NCBI GenBank assembly: GCA_033439265.1
Contig: JAVTVX010000024.1
Coordinates: 6,265,001-6,329,000 of the forward strand
From: Dillenia suffruticosa
Taxonomy: Eukaryota > Streptophyta > Magnoliopsida > Dilleniales > Dilleniaceae
DNA: 64,000 bases
Direction of reading: 5' to 3'
The translations under genes and the position numbers were made by a program. Shown here piece by piece: positions 11,818 through 24,900 of the stretch. The notes beneath the pieces were generated by a model, which worked only from the letters and a program-made list of their open reading frames with translations, ran no database searches and was not told where the DNA came from. Every line of letters begins with the position of its first letter. The first letter of the stretch is position 1.

Positions 11818-13166
11818 TGATAATGCACAAATTGTCATTTTTATTGTTGATATTATGATTTGATTTTGGATTTGTTAGTACCCTAATAATTGTTTTTATG
11901 ATTTTTTTATTTTTAGGGATAAAAAATGGAGATTGGATTAAATTGGGCTTAAGAAGACATTTTTGAAACTAAATGATTCAAGATATCAATTGAGCCTACA
12001 AAGGAAAGGAAGAAGTATCAAAAAGTGGAATATTTTATTTTAGAAATTTTTACTTTAAATAAAAATTGTTGTTAGAAGTAAAATTTCTAAATATTTCTAT
12101 TTTGGTGGATCTTTTTCCTATTATTTTGGAAGAATCTTGGAGACCTAGAATATTAAATGAAGAACTCTCCTCATTAACCCTAGAAGGCACTATTCATGTT
12201 TAGTTCACGACACTATTCATATATATATTCACAAGTGTTGTGGCGGCTACATTCATCTCTTTTTAGGTTTTATTTTTTTTCTTTCTTTTTCTTTGAAAAA
12301 CACTTTTTTTGTTTATTCTCAAGAATATGGTCACCATGAGTGACTAGTTTTTTTTATTCTAATTCAAGAGAAATTTCATTGATTATCTTTATTGTGAGGT
12401 TATTTATTTCATTTAATTTCTTACATTTTTAATTCAAGTATTCGTCGATTTTTGGTTTATTTTTATGAATGATTGACATTGGTTAATCTGACAATTTAAT
12501 TCAATATCAATTTTTCTACTGTATTTAGGATTTTAGTGATCCGTAATTGTCATGAATGAATGGTACGAGTAGCAAATAAGTTATATTTGTTTATCGGTCG
12601 TTTGCCAATATTCATTTTAACCTAAGAAATCGATAAAACAAAATCGAATAATTGTACGGCTATCCTGGTTATTTGTATTTTGGTTTAACTATTTTCACAA
12701 AACTTAATGCTATCATTATTTGATATGGAATGCTATCGTGTCCAGTCGATTAATGATAAATTTTGATTAGATACTGGATTTTGTCAATTATTTTAGAAAG
12801 ACGCAAGATTTTTTACGGTTATCCTAATAAATCTAAAGTTAAATACTTGAATCGTAAGAATAATATTTTTTTTAACCAATGATCAATGAAACAATCATAT
12901 ATGTAAATCCTTGGATCGGATGTTTAGCATACTGAATTTTTTTTTTCTAATTTTTAGTATTTTTGCATATTTGATTTGTTTTTTAATTTTAGCTATTTAA
13001 TTTTTGATTTAGGAATTTATTTTTATAAACCCCCCATTTTATTTTTACATTAACTAAGAGATTGAATTAATTAGTTCACTTGGAATTTGACCTGATAACT
13101 ACTATTGCAACAGTTTGTTGCATTGGGGAAATCAGTATTAATTTGAGGGTTTCAACAACCCGACTA
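11818..13166 (+). repeat. 3' LTR of the Athila-like element
   Basis: 1349 bases starting TGATAATGCAC and ending CCCGACTA, where the terminal CA has become TA. The flank is ATACA at 13167-13171, matching the left flank at four of five bases. Confidence 0.93.
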
Positions 13167-13171
13167 ATACA

Positions 13172-13976
13172 CAATGCATGTGAGATAATTAAAAAGAGAA
13201 TATAAGAAGATGAGAGTTGTGAGAAAGAAAAATTAAATAAAGCTAAAGTAATTGCAAAATAGTGGGAGGTAGAGAAAAGAGGGAAGCGGGACTTGGGAGT
13301 TAAAACTAATCCAAACGGGTCGACTCTTTGGTTCTCACATTTTTTTATTAAAGTAAATATTTGAATATTTTAGTAATATATATTATAAAAAATTTGCTAT
13401 GTATGCAATTTATCAGATTTATACACACTTTAATACATTTTATAATTATTTGTTTTACTATACCAATCGATATCTGAATCTATATTTTGATTAATTTGAT
13501 TTGAAACTTATAGTGACTCATTTAAGAGAGCTACCCTACCAACGTAATTTGTTTCATACCCAAATTATGAATTGAATTCAGAATCTTATTAAGAAATCTA
13601 TCGTCATATTCTATTAGACTAACTGATCATTGACTTTTATAACTGTTGTTGATTGTATAATATAAATAATTTTTGAGTAAAATATATTAATTAATTCAAT
13701 GATAATAAATCATATCATATTAGTGATGAGCCATATTCTTAAATAGAATCTTAATTTTACTTGGTAACATTGAGCGATCAAAATTTTATATTTGTGAAAT
13801 CATGTTTTGCCATTTTGATTCACAATCCCGTCCCAAGAGAACGTCGCGGCCAAACGAAAGGGGCATAGAGCACGGCGGGACTGGACGATCCCCCAAAAGT
13901 CAAATGCGCATTTACTCGAGCACTTCTCGTGCTCACTTCCGTAGTCGCACATAAATCCACACAACCAAACCAAACG

Positions 13977-14021
<45 letters not shown>

Positions 14022-14130
14022 TAGATCTTCCGATGTCCGATCTTCTTCTTTCTGAGTACCAAACCTAAACCCCTAAGTGCTTTCTCCACATTTCCCCAAT
14101 TTGTTTACACAAAAACCACCGAAAATTCTA
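13172..14130 (+). promoter_or_regulatory. Upstream region and leader of the SLH-domain gene
   Basis: The first 600 bases are AT-rich. From about 13820 the sequence is less AT-rich. A (CT)n tract at 13984-14016 lies about 115 bases before the ATG in pyrimidine sense on the coding strand. No definite TATA box was chosen. Confidence 0.5.
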
Positions 14131-17100
14131 ATGTGCTCGGCAGCATCATCTCCCACCTCACTCTTCTTGTCCACGGTTACTCGCTTCACTTCCCTCTCCT
14201 CTCATGTCTCTCCCTTAAGCAATTCCCCAGCTTTTCTCTCCCTAAATCACCGCAAATTCCCAAACCCTAGATTCTCTTCTCTCTGCGCGTCGCTTGCAGA
14301 GAGTGAGCTCGAGGTTTCCTGGTTTTCCCCCGACGGGGGTTCCAAGGACGATGATTATGGCGGTTGGGCCATTGTCGAGTCTCCCATCAAAAAGAAGATA
14401 AAAAAGAAAGGTCACTCTCCAATTCCTATTCTCTCCCCCCTGTCTTTGCAATCTTTGTAATTTCTGTTCGAATTATATGTGACATTGAGCTTGCCTGTGT
14501 AGGGTTGCCTTTGTTTCTACTTGCTGGGGTTGGGACGTCTGCGGCGGTTTGCCTTGCTGCCATTGCTTACTTCTGGATCAACAACAAAGGTTCATTTTGT
14601 ATGTTAGAAATTATTTGGGCTTCATTTGGTTTGATTGCGAGATTCAGGAAATGATCAAGAACCTATATATTTTGCACCATGCAAATGCCCTTTTCATATT
14701 TGAGGGGATTCTGAAGTAGTTAAAAGCAGAGACTTTTGGAAATTTCGTAAATTAGAATAAGTTTGATTGGTGATATATGCATAGATATCACCAAGTTGAA
14801 ACCTAATTTTTTTTCTCTAAATATTATAGGGTCGTCTTATCGGATTAGCAATCCGCTGCATTTTGTGCATGAGCTATTAACATCAAATAAAACCAATATC
14901 AGTCCAAACATAGATGCAGATTCTGATGTGTTAGATGAGGCAGTAACAGTGACTGAGGCAAGTCCAGCATTTTCTTCTGATGCCATTGGTCGAAGTGTGA
15001 CAGGTGTGATTAGTTTCTCAAGCTTGAATTTAATAGATGAAATGATCATAATATTGAAATAGTTTTGAATACATTTAGATGCTTATGGCGGGTAGAAATG
15101 ATTTAGTCATTTCCTATTTTTCCTAATAACAGACACTTCAACATCTAAGCTAAAGACTGAACGTGTTACAGTGTCAGTTGCCCTGGATTCGACTCAGCAG
15201 GGAGCTTTATCATTATTGAAGAAACTAAAGGTTTGCTTCCAAAGGCATTTCCCCCTTTTTTTTGTACAGAAAGAAATCTTCTAGTTGTGGGTTGTCATAG
15301 CCATTCGTCAATTGCTTGTGCGGTTGATTTTCTCAATATTCTTGAATTCCCAGGGTATATTCTTGCATTATTTTTTCCTTTGTCATTGTAAAATTTAAAG
15401 TGATGGTGAAGTTGTTGCGTAATGGAATCATGATTAGAGAGATCAGCAAGGAAAAAGTGGCTTTTTTTGCCCATCGTTCCTCATCTTTTCTTAGTATTTT
15501 GCTACTGATAAGAAAAATCCACTTGTTATATTCTTCAAATTCTTGAATTAAGGTTTCTAGATGCATCCATGGAGCTGTTGGCTTGAATTTTTTACAAGGC
15601 TATTGATATGCATTATTTAACAGATTATCTTGAGAGAAATATGGGTGTTCGGAATTGTCTTTTTGACTGTATGAGCAACTCAAAACTGTGTTATGATCTT
15701 GGTTCTTTTATATGCCATTTGATTCATTATATGTGTACAGACACCTAAGAAATGTTGTATCTAAGATGACTTAATGATTATCTCTTTATCCATTTTGGTG
15801 CGTTTGGGTGCAATCTGCTGGCCAATATATGATAACTAGAGTGATTAAGATTGCTTTTGACTATATCATGTCTGTAGGTCGATGTTACGTTTTTTTTTTT
15901 TTTTTTCCTGAAGTAAAAAAATAAATAAATAAATGCAATGAATCATTTGCATTTTCTTTGCTTCCTTTAGTAGGGTGTCAACATTTTGGAATACACCCAA
16001 AAATTTTCTTCATCACATTGCAATCAGTATTATGCTTTCTGATAGTGACTATCATTCAAGTTTTCCATTTGGGTTGAAGTATGATGTATGCTTTTTGTTT
16101 CCGTTCTGACCATAGTGTCTCTCTGAAATTAAGGTAAACAGATCATTGAAAATGATGTAAAGGGAGATGAATTGTGCACTAGGAGGGAATATGCAAGATG
16201 GCTAGTTCACTTAAATTCATACCTAGAAAGGTAATCCTGCATGTAACATGTGAACCAGCATGTTGTTCAATATTTCGTTTGCTTTCTTTATTTCACTCAA
16301 TAAGTTATGTAGCTTTATAATATATCCTTTACTTAACAGGAGCCCAAAGCTCAGAATTGTTCCATCTATTTTAATGGCGGGGTCCGTTGTTGCTGCATTT
16401 GATGATGTGGCCATTGAAGACCCAGACTTTGTGTCTATCCAAGGTAAGTTATGATTATCTTCACCTATAATCCAAGGACCCTACTTAGGGGAGAGAGATT
16501 TGAAGCTTTGTGCTTGAAATTGCATTTCAGCTCTGGCAGAGGCTGGCATTATATTCAGCAAGCTGTCAAAGATGAGTGACAATTCTGCCCCTGATGTTTT
16601 AATAGACCAAGAGAGTTTGAACTTTTTCCCTGAGAGGTACTTCATAATAGTTTTTCTTTTTTTTAACTTCTCGCATCATGGGAGAAACTATTCTTCTTTG
16701 CCTAAAATATTGATAATCGGTACTGCAGATTTATATCTAGACAGGATCTGATTAATTGGAAGGCACAACTTGAGTATGAGTTCATCTCAAATGTAGGAGA
16801 AGAGGTACAAAAGATTTGGGTTAGAAGGCATTTCGTTATGAATTATTTTAATTTTTATAATACCAATAGAGGTATTCAAAAGGTGTTCCAGAAGTGTTTA
16901 GTTGCCGTATGGTTTTTATGATATGCATTTTTGCATGTGTCAGACATGGAAAGGGCTTTCATTTTTTCATGTGCTTATGCTTTATAAATTGATGGAATCA
17001 TTCTCCCTCTCATAAGTTCTTTTATTTTAACAAAGTATGCATTAAGGAAGGACCTTCAATGTAATTTTATTTCTCAAATCCTGACTTAATAGTCCAGATA

Positions 17101-17211
17101 TCAAGACGAAAAGTGGCTTTCATGGACATGAAGGAGATCAGTGTTGAAGCATCACCTGGCCTTTTGATGGATATGGTGGCTGGTGACAGTAGCATACTCA
17201 GAAAAGTTTTT

Positions 17212-17247
<36 letters not shown>

Positions 17248-18081
17248 GCATGCACGCAGGGCCGCGCACACACGCACACACGCACCCACTCCCACACTCA
17301 CGCGCGCGCACGCAAGCACACGCACATCATGAAGACAGGGACACACTTGGCACTCAGCACTCATTCAAGCAGTCTTCCTGTTCTGTTGTGTTGTTTGTTT
17401 ATCAATAATTAGTTTGTACCATACTAGTTATTGCAGGATGTATTTCATAACAATGATGAATTAGAACAGTTATTGTGCTCTGCAAATCAGTTCTTTGACT
17501 GTTTTGAACCATGCCATATCTACATATAATACAGGACAGATGAGGCGCTTTCAACCATCAAGACCTTCAACTAAAGCACAAGCTGCAGTGGCGCTGACAA
17601 GTGGCAAGATGACAGAAGCAATTCGTGGGGAATTGCTAAGACTGGAAGCTGAGAACTCTGCAAGATTCGATATGATGGAAGAAATTAGGTCGGAGCTGCT
17701 GGGAAGAGGGGACATAGAGAAATTTTGGCAGAAGAAGATAAAAGAAGTGAGAACTCGTGGATTGGAGGCTGAGAAGTCTTATGAAGCTGCAGTTTATGAT
17801 TTGAAGCAGGAAAAGCTTGCCCAAGAAAAGTATCTTTCTGAGTATTTGAAGAAGAAGGGAGCAATCGATTGTCAGAGACAACTGCTTCTCAGTCTCAAGG
17901 AAGAAGTCAATGAGATGTTAGAGAGGCTTGCTTCTGAAAGAATTCAGCTTACAGCAGAGCAGCAAAGTTTACAGGATATGCGAAATGACTTGCAGGCCAA
18001 GCAGGAAGGTATACTTGATGCAAAATCTATACTTGAATCTCAGATTGAAGCTCTGCGCATATATAGGTAATATTGTTCTAG

Positions 18082-18114
<33 letters not shown>

Positions 18115-19791
18115 GCTCTCTTATGTATATGCATTTGTTTTCATTCACAAATCACAACAACGTATTAACATCCCATTGGCATGTTCACAATAGGACCTCT
18201 TTTTCCCTTGAGTTGGATGATTAAGACCTTATTATGTTCTAAAATTCTTTGAAGGATGGAAGAGGGCTTTTTACTTAATTTGGCACTTACCATGGGTGAA
18301 TTGTATTTAGTTCTGGTTAGGAAGTTGAGGCAGAACAGTCATGCAACAAATATTACTTGATTTTAACAGTTTGACTTTAGATTGGAGGGATGAGGACATT
18401 GAAGTTTTTGTAAATGGTCTTGTCAGATGGATGGTAAGAAAATAATACTTGAGAAACTTGTGCTGTTGCAGATCTAGTGATCATGAATTAGTGCTAGAAA
18501 TAGTGGGAAATGTGGGTGTTTTTCTGTTTAGCACTTCCTCTCTTTTTAGTATAGGATGCTGACATTGCAATAAAGTAGTCTCCACAGGTTTTTGGCTCTC
18601 AAATTCTGCAAGTTTCAAATGTGTGATAAGCTAATGAGTTAATGGAGGGATTGATGGAAATTGTTTGAATGACTATCTTTAAACCATACCACTCATGCTG
18701 TCCTCAGGGCAATATTTGATGTGGCTAAACTAGAATTAGACTAAAAGGGCATGCCCTTTTTCCTTTCCAAGAGGAAAATCACGCAAGAGGAGTACGTGAA
18801 TTTTTTTTAGGGGAACTGCCTGAGCAATTCATCTTGAGCTTGGCTAATAGGAGATGCATCTTGGTCCAATCTAAGTATGTGTTTAAACCTTGGTAGTTGC
18901 AGTGGGGAGATTTTGATCTTATACACATGGTTTGTATAATGTACTTCCTGAATGTGCATGATTTGTAAGTTCTAGCACTTGCGTGCCCAATAGGTTAAAT
19001 AATGCACAACCAAGGGTATTAGTTCAGGTTCCTTGCACTGAAAAAGGAAAAACAGAAAAAGAGGGAGTTCAGGGGGAACTGGTATGGCAAGGTTGGTGAC
19101 TGGTGAGAATGAAGACGGTTGATCTGTCTTGACAAAGAACAGTTGGGGAAGGCGGAGTCCAGCTGAGAACCTGGTAACAAGGTTGGTGGTGACTAACGAG
19201 GATGAAAATGGTCAAAGATAGTTGACAGTGGACTAAAGGGGGAAGAAGTCCAGGAGTGAATCAGCAGAACAAGGTTTGTTGTGACTGGTGACAGTGAAGA
19301 TGGTTAAAATGTCCCAGTGAAGGACAGTAACAGGGAGAGGGGCAGATTTTTCATAATATATTTGAAAGTATAATGGCCATATCTAAAATTTCCTTTAAAT
19401 ATCTCCACTAGAGAACTAGCCCTGTTACATTTTGAAAACATGTTGGATTTGGTTGCAAACTCAAAAACACTGCAAGGATTGTTGGAGTCTAAGGACTGAA
19501 GTGATATCATCCTTTGTTAGCATTGACTTAAATGATCATTACCGAGTGTTATCCTCTTCGGCTTCAAGAAAATGGGAAATTACTTATTCACCTCATACAT
19601 GCTTAAAATCACAGGGCGTATTTGCTTTTTTGTTTGTTGTAATTCTTATTGGATGATTGTTGATACCTTTCTTCATTGATGAAAACAATGGATGCAGATC
19701 TTGGGTTGAGGATGAAGCAAGGAAGAGTCAAACCCGTGCCAAGTTTCTTGAAGAGGTGACCAGGCGGTGGAAATGGGAGAAGCAAGGCTAA
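14131..19791 (+). CDS. Plastid SLH-domain, coiled-coil protein
   Basis: Eleven exons give 584 residues: 14131-14410, 14503-14589, 14830-15003, 15133-15230, 16142-16230, 16340-16443, 16531-16636, 16729-16804, 17098-17212, 17535-18066, 19698-19791. The frame is open upstream, but the first ATG is 14131. The N-terminus is rich in Ser and poor in acidic residues, as in a chloroplast transit peptide. One hydrophobic segment (about 95-117) suggests membrane anchoring. Residues about 214-310 hold an S-layer-homology-like domain with CTRREYARWLV, AFDDV and IQALAEAGII. Residues about 395-555 are a long charged coiled coil. It resembles the Arabidopsis SLH protein At3g25680, to my memory. SLH domains bind cell-wall or outer-membrane polymers in bacteria, including cyanobacteria; the plant role is not known to me. 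Introns 9 and 10 both start with (CT)n tracts. Confidence 0.88.
17215..17330 (+). repeat. (CT)n tract followed by a mixed CA/CG tract in SLH intron 9
   Basis: The donor at 17213 leads directly into about 15 CT units. About 85 bases of mostly alternating pyrimidine-purine sequence (CACACG, CGCGCGCACGC) follow to about 17330. Such sequence can adopt Z-DNA, and the CT part can form triplex DNA. Confidence 0.85.
18082..18108 (+). repeat. (CT)n tract near the start of SLH intron 10
   Basis: Thirteen or so CT units begin 15 bases after the donor at 18067, in pyrimidine sense on the coding strand. Confidence 0.9.
19040..19330 (+). repeat. Degenerate triplicated repeat inside SLH intron 10
   Basis: Three related segments begin near 19087, 19180 and 19270 with AAGGTTGGTG(GTGACT)-like words followed by GA(A/G)GAtG and GGTTGA/GGTCAA/GGTTAA words. 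The period is about 90 bases and the copies are strongly diverged. Confidence 0.55.
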
Positions 19792-21601
19792 TTGATCTTG
19801 TTTCTACTTATGTGCAGATTGTTCAAGGAAAGGTTTTTGCGAAATCATGGCTTGAGGGCTCCTGTTAAAGAATTTTCTGACTCTGAAAATCAATATACAA
19901 ATTGCCTTTTGTACTTTTTCAGGGATTTTTTTTTAAAATTTTTTTATGGGTTGTGGGGGGTACCAAGAGAATTGTCGTTTATTTATGTCGACAATTGGTC
20001 AGTCAGTCAGAGCAAGATAGTGATTTTGAGAATATACCCACTTTCCCCTTCCATATCTTTCTATCAGAGACCAGGATGCTTGGACTCCTGAAAGGCTTGC
20101 CAATACATGGGACTATTTTATTTTATTTATTTATTTATTTATTTATTTATTTGGCAAGATACATGGGATTGATGAGAACAAGACTGAGACAGATGTGCAA
20201 GATGTGGGTGAAAGCAACATGATTGTTGTCCTTTCTATTATGGTTACCCAGTGAGTTTCTATTTAAATTAACTGCATATTTTGGTTGTAAATTGAAAATA
20301 TTTTACAACTTATGAGTCTGAGCAGAAGTTGATAATATCTAGGGCCATGCTGACCTCTGGAGTTTTTGGTTAACCTTTGGTTGCTTTTACATCAGGCCAC
20401 TGGAGATTCATATAAATGATTTTTCCCCTTGTGGTGATGTGTACACCATGAGGTTCCTAGGCCAAACCATACGTTGACCCTAGATGGTCTGGATCTTTCC
20501 TGTTAATCTGTCACAACCTTCCTCTCCAGTTCACCGTTCCTACTCGTCACAGGGCCTCTCTTGCCTGGTCTCTGAACTCGAGATACTTACGAGAGAGAGA
20601 GAGAGAGGGAGAGATGACAAAAAGGTCAGCATGTGGAGGGGCCTTGTTACAAAAATGCCACCAATCTGATTTAACATACCGGCCAAGAAAACGACAGCCC
20701 CACCTTTTCTATCCATTCCAAACCCACCCAATCTTCTTTCCTCTCTTATTACGTGGCTGGCCCCAAAAATGCATAATGCAAGTTTGAAGTGGACAACCTC
20801 AGAATTTGTCCCCAGTGGCCACGGTCCTTTTACTAGGGTTTTTTTTTTGTCATTTGCTAGAAGATTGCACATATAAAACTCACTCTTTTTCCTACCTTAT
20901 GAATTCCTGACCTCATAGTTAATATCATGTTACATGAATGTTATTTCTTTTTGGGGGTATTTGCAATTTGAACTAGAAATTTTCTATTATTTCGTGGATA
21001 TTAATACCTCCGAGATGTGACTGTTGAATAATACTCTACGCAAATTATGGATGTCCTTTTCATATATTTATATATATATATATAAAATAACCTCTAAACA
21101 AGGGGTGCGATGATTTTCACATTAAATGCAATGATGCCTCACAAGATGTAGGCATTGTGGTCCATAGCCATGGACGACCATAAGTTTGTGATCGATCAGA
21201 TCCTAGGGTTAATATAGGTCTAATAAATGGAGACAAAGGCCACAAAATTTGGTCATCTAGGATGACAAACACCTACCTAATTGGTCGTATGGCAGCCCAA
21301 ACAAGAATACTTCGAGCCTTTTCCCTGCACAATACATAATAAATATCAGAAAACCCAGTATGCAATTTCTCGAGAAAACCTCATGTAAAAGGGCATAACT
21401 GTTCTTAGCAAGTTTACGGTACTTCCCGGTCCTTTTTATTGCAGTTTTTCTTGAAAATTTAAACTCTGTATGTGTGTCCTAGTTGAATATTGCTAAATCC
21501 TTTTGGAGAAAGACTAGCCACTAGTTATTTGGCGGCTGCTGTGGCTCTTAGCATGACAGTTGTGCAGGAATTCTTATTATCAGAAACTTTAGTATGTGCA
21601 A

Positions 21602-21650
<49 letters not shown>

Positions 21651-21934
21651 GAGGTGTTTATAAACCTGATAAGATGATGATAGTGATGATGTGGAATAAT
21701 GTTTTCTGCTTGGTTGCTTGTTCTGCGTAAGAACTTGATTCTTCATTCTTACTATTGCTTGATATTTACCTTTGTGAAGCAAAAGAGAAGAGGCTCTGTT
21801 TACATTTTAAGAGAGTCCTAATGGTGTGAAATTGTAGTTATGGGAATGGAGAAAAATGGGTTGTGGTGAGTTTTGTGATTCGTTTCGGTTTTCTGATGAT
21901 TGGAAGTTGAGGTATTCCTTTCTGAGAAGCCTAA
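19792..21934 (+). other. Intergenic region between SLH gene and CHUP1 (3' flank, then CHUP1 upstream region)
   Basis: 2.1 kb without a credible gene. It contains an (ATTT)n run at 20114-20152, a short GA block near 20592-20612, a (TA)n block near 21070-21083 and a (CT)n-(AT)n block at 21606-21650. The last 250 bases are presumably the CHUP1 leader. The small open frames here show no conserved protein. Confidence 0.6.
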
Positions 21935-24900
21935 ATGATAGTTAGATTAGGCTTCGTGGTTGCTGCTTCAATTGCAGCCTTTGCAATTAAGCAGATAAAT
22001 GTCCACAGCGAGAAGTCATCGGCCTCTTTAAGGAAGCCTTCAGGTATTTTTGCTTTGTGTAATTACTTCTCTGCCTTATGTTTTTTCTTAATTGTATTCA
22101 GCTCTAGATTCCATTTTGTGGATTAATTGTGACTGTCCGATGTGATTGGAACGCAGAAAATGGTGAAGAACAGCCTGAATATGAAAGGAGGGAGAATGTC
22201 CAAGAGGAGGTTGCAAGCACCTCTTTTTATGTTGCCTATTGGTCAATTTGCAGTCAATCGAATATTGAACTTAGCAAGGTTTTCTTATTTTTCAGGGGGA
22301 GGAAGAAGAAGAGAAAGAAGAGGTTAAACTAATAAGCAATATAACCAACTCAGGTCTAAGCACAAGTATCGAAGATGATGAGCTTTTGCCTGAATTTGAG
22401 GATCTTTTGTCTGGGGAGATTGATATTCCATATCATGATAAGTTTGATATGGAAGTCAAGTCCAAGGCAGAGAAAGACAAGGTCTATGAAACGGAGATGG
22501 CCAACAATGCAAGTGAATTGGAGCGATTGCGCAACCTAGTAAAGGAATTGGAGGAGAGAGAAGTGAAGCTTGAAGGCGAATTGCTCGAGTACTATGGTTT
22601 AAAGGAGCAGGAGTCTGACATTGTTGAGCTACAAAGGCAACTCAAGATAAAAACAGTGGAAATGGACATGTTGAATATCACTATCAATTCTTTGCAGGCC
22701 GAGAGGAAAAAGCTTCAAGAAGAGGTTTCACAAGTAGGTATAGTGAGGAAGGAGTTGGAGGTGGCGAGAAATAAGATTAAAGAGTTGCAGAGGCAGATTC
22801 AGCTTGACGCTAACCAGACAAAAGGTCAGTTGTTGTTGCTCAAGCAACAAGTGAGCGGTCTTCAGGCAAAGGAGGAAGACGCATTGAAGAAGGATGTTGA
22901 GTTTGAAAAGAAGATCAAGGCTGTGAAGGAATTGGAGGTGGAAGTTGTCGAGCTAAAGAGGAGGAACAAAGAACTTCAGCATGAGAAAAGAGAGTTGACT
23001 ATTAAACTTGATGCAGCTGAAGCTAGAGCCACAGCTCTCTCCAATATGACAGAGGTATGAGCAATTCTAAGCTTAAGTGGCTCATTGATTATTCCCATAT
23101 TGTACTCAAAATGCTCCGCCCTTCACATTTCTGTTCTTTACTTGTGAATATACGTGTGCAGATCTATCAATATATTATTAGCTATTAGGGTACTTGAAAT
23201 GAGGTTGGACGAGGGTGAACCGAATGATATCCCCTTCGAAAAGGTGATTTTTCATGATTTTTCATAATTTTTTGTTTCATGTCTGCAGAGTGAAATGGTT
23301 GCCAGGGCAAGGGAAGAGGTCAATAATCTGAGGCATGCAAATGAAGACTTATTAAAGCAAGTTGAAGGGCTACAAATGAACAGGTTCAGCGAAGTTGAAG
23401 AGCTAGTGTATCTCCGTTGGGTCAATGCATGCTTGAGATATGAGCTCCGGAACTATCAGAACCCTCAAGGGAAATTCTCTGCTCGTGATCTTAGCAAGAG
23501 TTTGAGCCCCAGGTCCCAAGAGAGGGCTAAACAACTAATGCTAGAATATGCAGGGTCAGAGCGAGGACAAGGGGATACGGACCTGGAAAGCAACTTCTCT
23601 CACCCATCTTCTCCTGGCAGCGAGGATTTCGATAATGCTTCTATAGACAGTTCAACGAGCAGATTTAGTAGTGCGAGTAAAAAGCCTAGCCTAATCCAAA
23701 AGTTGAAGAAATGGGGAAGAAGCAAAGATGACTCTAGCGCTCTTTCATCACCTGCTCGATCACTTGGAGGAAGCTCCCCAAGCAGGGCTAGCATGAGCCA
23801 TAGGCCAAGAGGTCCATTGGAAGCCTTGATGATCAGAAATGCAGGAGACAGCAATGCAATCACAACATTTGGCTCAGTGGAACAGGAGTCAGTTGAATCT
23901 CCCGAAACTCCTAACCTCCCTCGCATCAAGACTGGAATGCCATCTAGTGACTCTTTAAATAGTGTGGTGGATTCGTTCCAATTGATGTCCAAATCAGTCG
24001 AAGGAGTCTTGGATGAGAAGTATCCTGCATACAAAGACCGCCATAAACTGGCCTTAGAGAGGGAGAAGCAAATAAAGCATAGGGCCGAGCAAGCAAGAGC
24101 AGAGAGATTTGGTGACAAGGGTTTCAGTTACGAGTCAAGAGGCAAGGGAGGAGAGAAACCGATAACATTGCCTCCGAAACTTTCACAAATAAAGGAGAAA
24201 GTGGTTGTATCCGGTGATTCAAGTGACCAGTCCGGTGAAAATAAGTCAACTGATCCTCAGATGGTGAGCGGAATGAAACTTGCCCATATTGAGAAGAGGG
24301 CTCCAAGGGTGTCTCGTCCACCTCCTAAGCCATCACGAGGTGCTCCTGGTGCTACAAACGGTACAAACCCAGGTGGAATACCACGACCACCTCCTCCACC
24401 TGGTGCCCCACCACCACCACCCCCACCTGGTGGGCCACCTAGGCCGCCTCCTCCACCAGGAAGCTTACCTAGAGGAGGAGCAAGTGGCGATAAAGTCCAT
24501 CGTGCACCTGAGCTCATTGAGTTCTACCAAAGTTTGATGAAACGGGAGGCGAAGAAGGATACATCTTCCTTGATTTCCTCAAATGTTAATGTATTGGATG
24601 CCAGAAGCAACATGATTGGAGAGATTGAAAATCGGTCATCATTTCTATTAGCAGTAAGTTGGATCTCCAAGTTAATATCATTTTCTTTTTCACAAAGAAG
24701 TACCTTAAAACTTACAAAGAATGAGGTTGTCTTGGATTTGACACAGGTTAAAGCAGATGTGGAAACTCAAGGTGATTTTGTTGAGTCATTGGCAACTGAA
24801 GTCCGAGCTGCATCATTTACCGATATAGAAGATCTAGTGGCCTTTGTGAACTGGCTAGACGAGGAACTCTCCTTCTTGGTATGTCTTTTTATGGTTTTAA

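Larger units (their letters stand above)
7091..13166 (+). mobile_element. Athila-like Ty3/gypsy LTR retrotransposon, non-autonomous (pol deleted)
   Basis: Two direct LTRs (7091-8445 and 11818-13166) enclose 3.4 kb. A primer binding site follows the 5' LTR at once and a purine tract precedes the 3' LTR. The flanking five bases are ATACG on the left and ATACA on the right, a target duplication with one change. The interior keeps a gag remnant with zinc knuckle and an aspartic protease domain in one frame. It then jumps to the short motif that normally follows integrase (near 9975-10000). Reverse transcriptase, RNase H and integrase are absent. By eye the first 300 bases of the LTRs differ at about 7%, largely by transitions, so the insertion is not recent. 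It lies between the b561 and SLH genes. Confidence 0.92.

Noticed and set aside
14077-14130. A start for the SLH protein 54 bases upstream.
   Set aside because: The codon at 14077 is GTG, not ATG. The first ATG of the frame is 14131 and gives a typical transit peptide.
24257-24537. Open frames opposite and out of frame within CHUP1 (Gly-rich and His/Leu-rich).
   Set aside because: They are shadows of the proline-rich segment of CHUP1.
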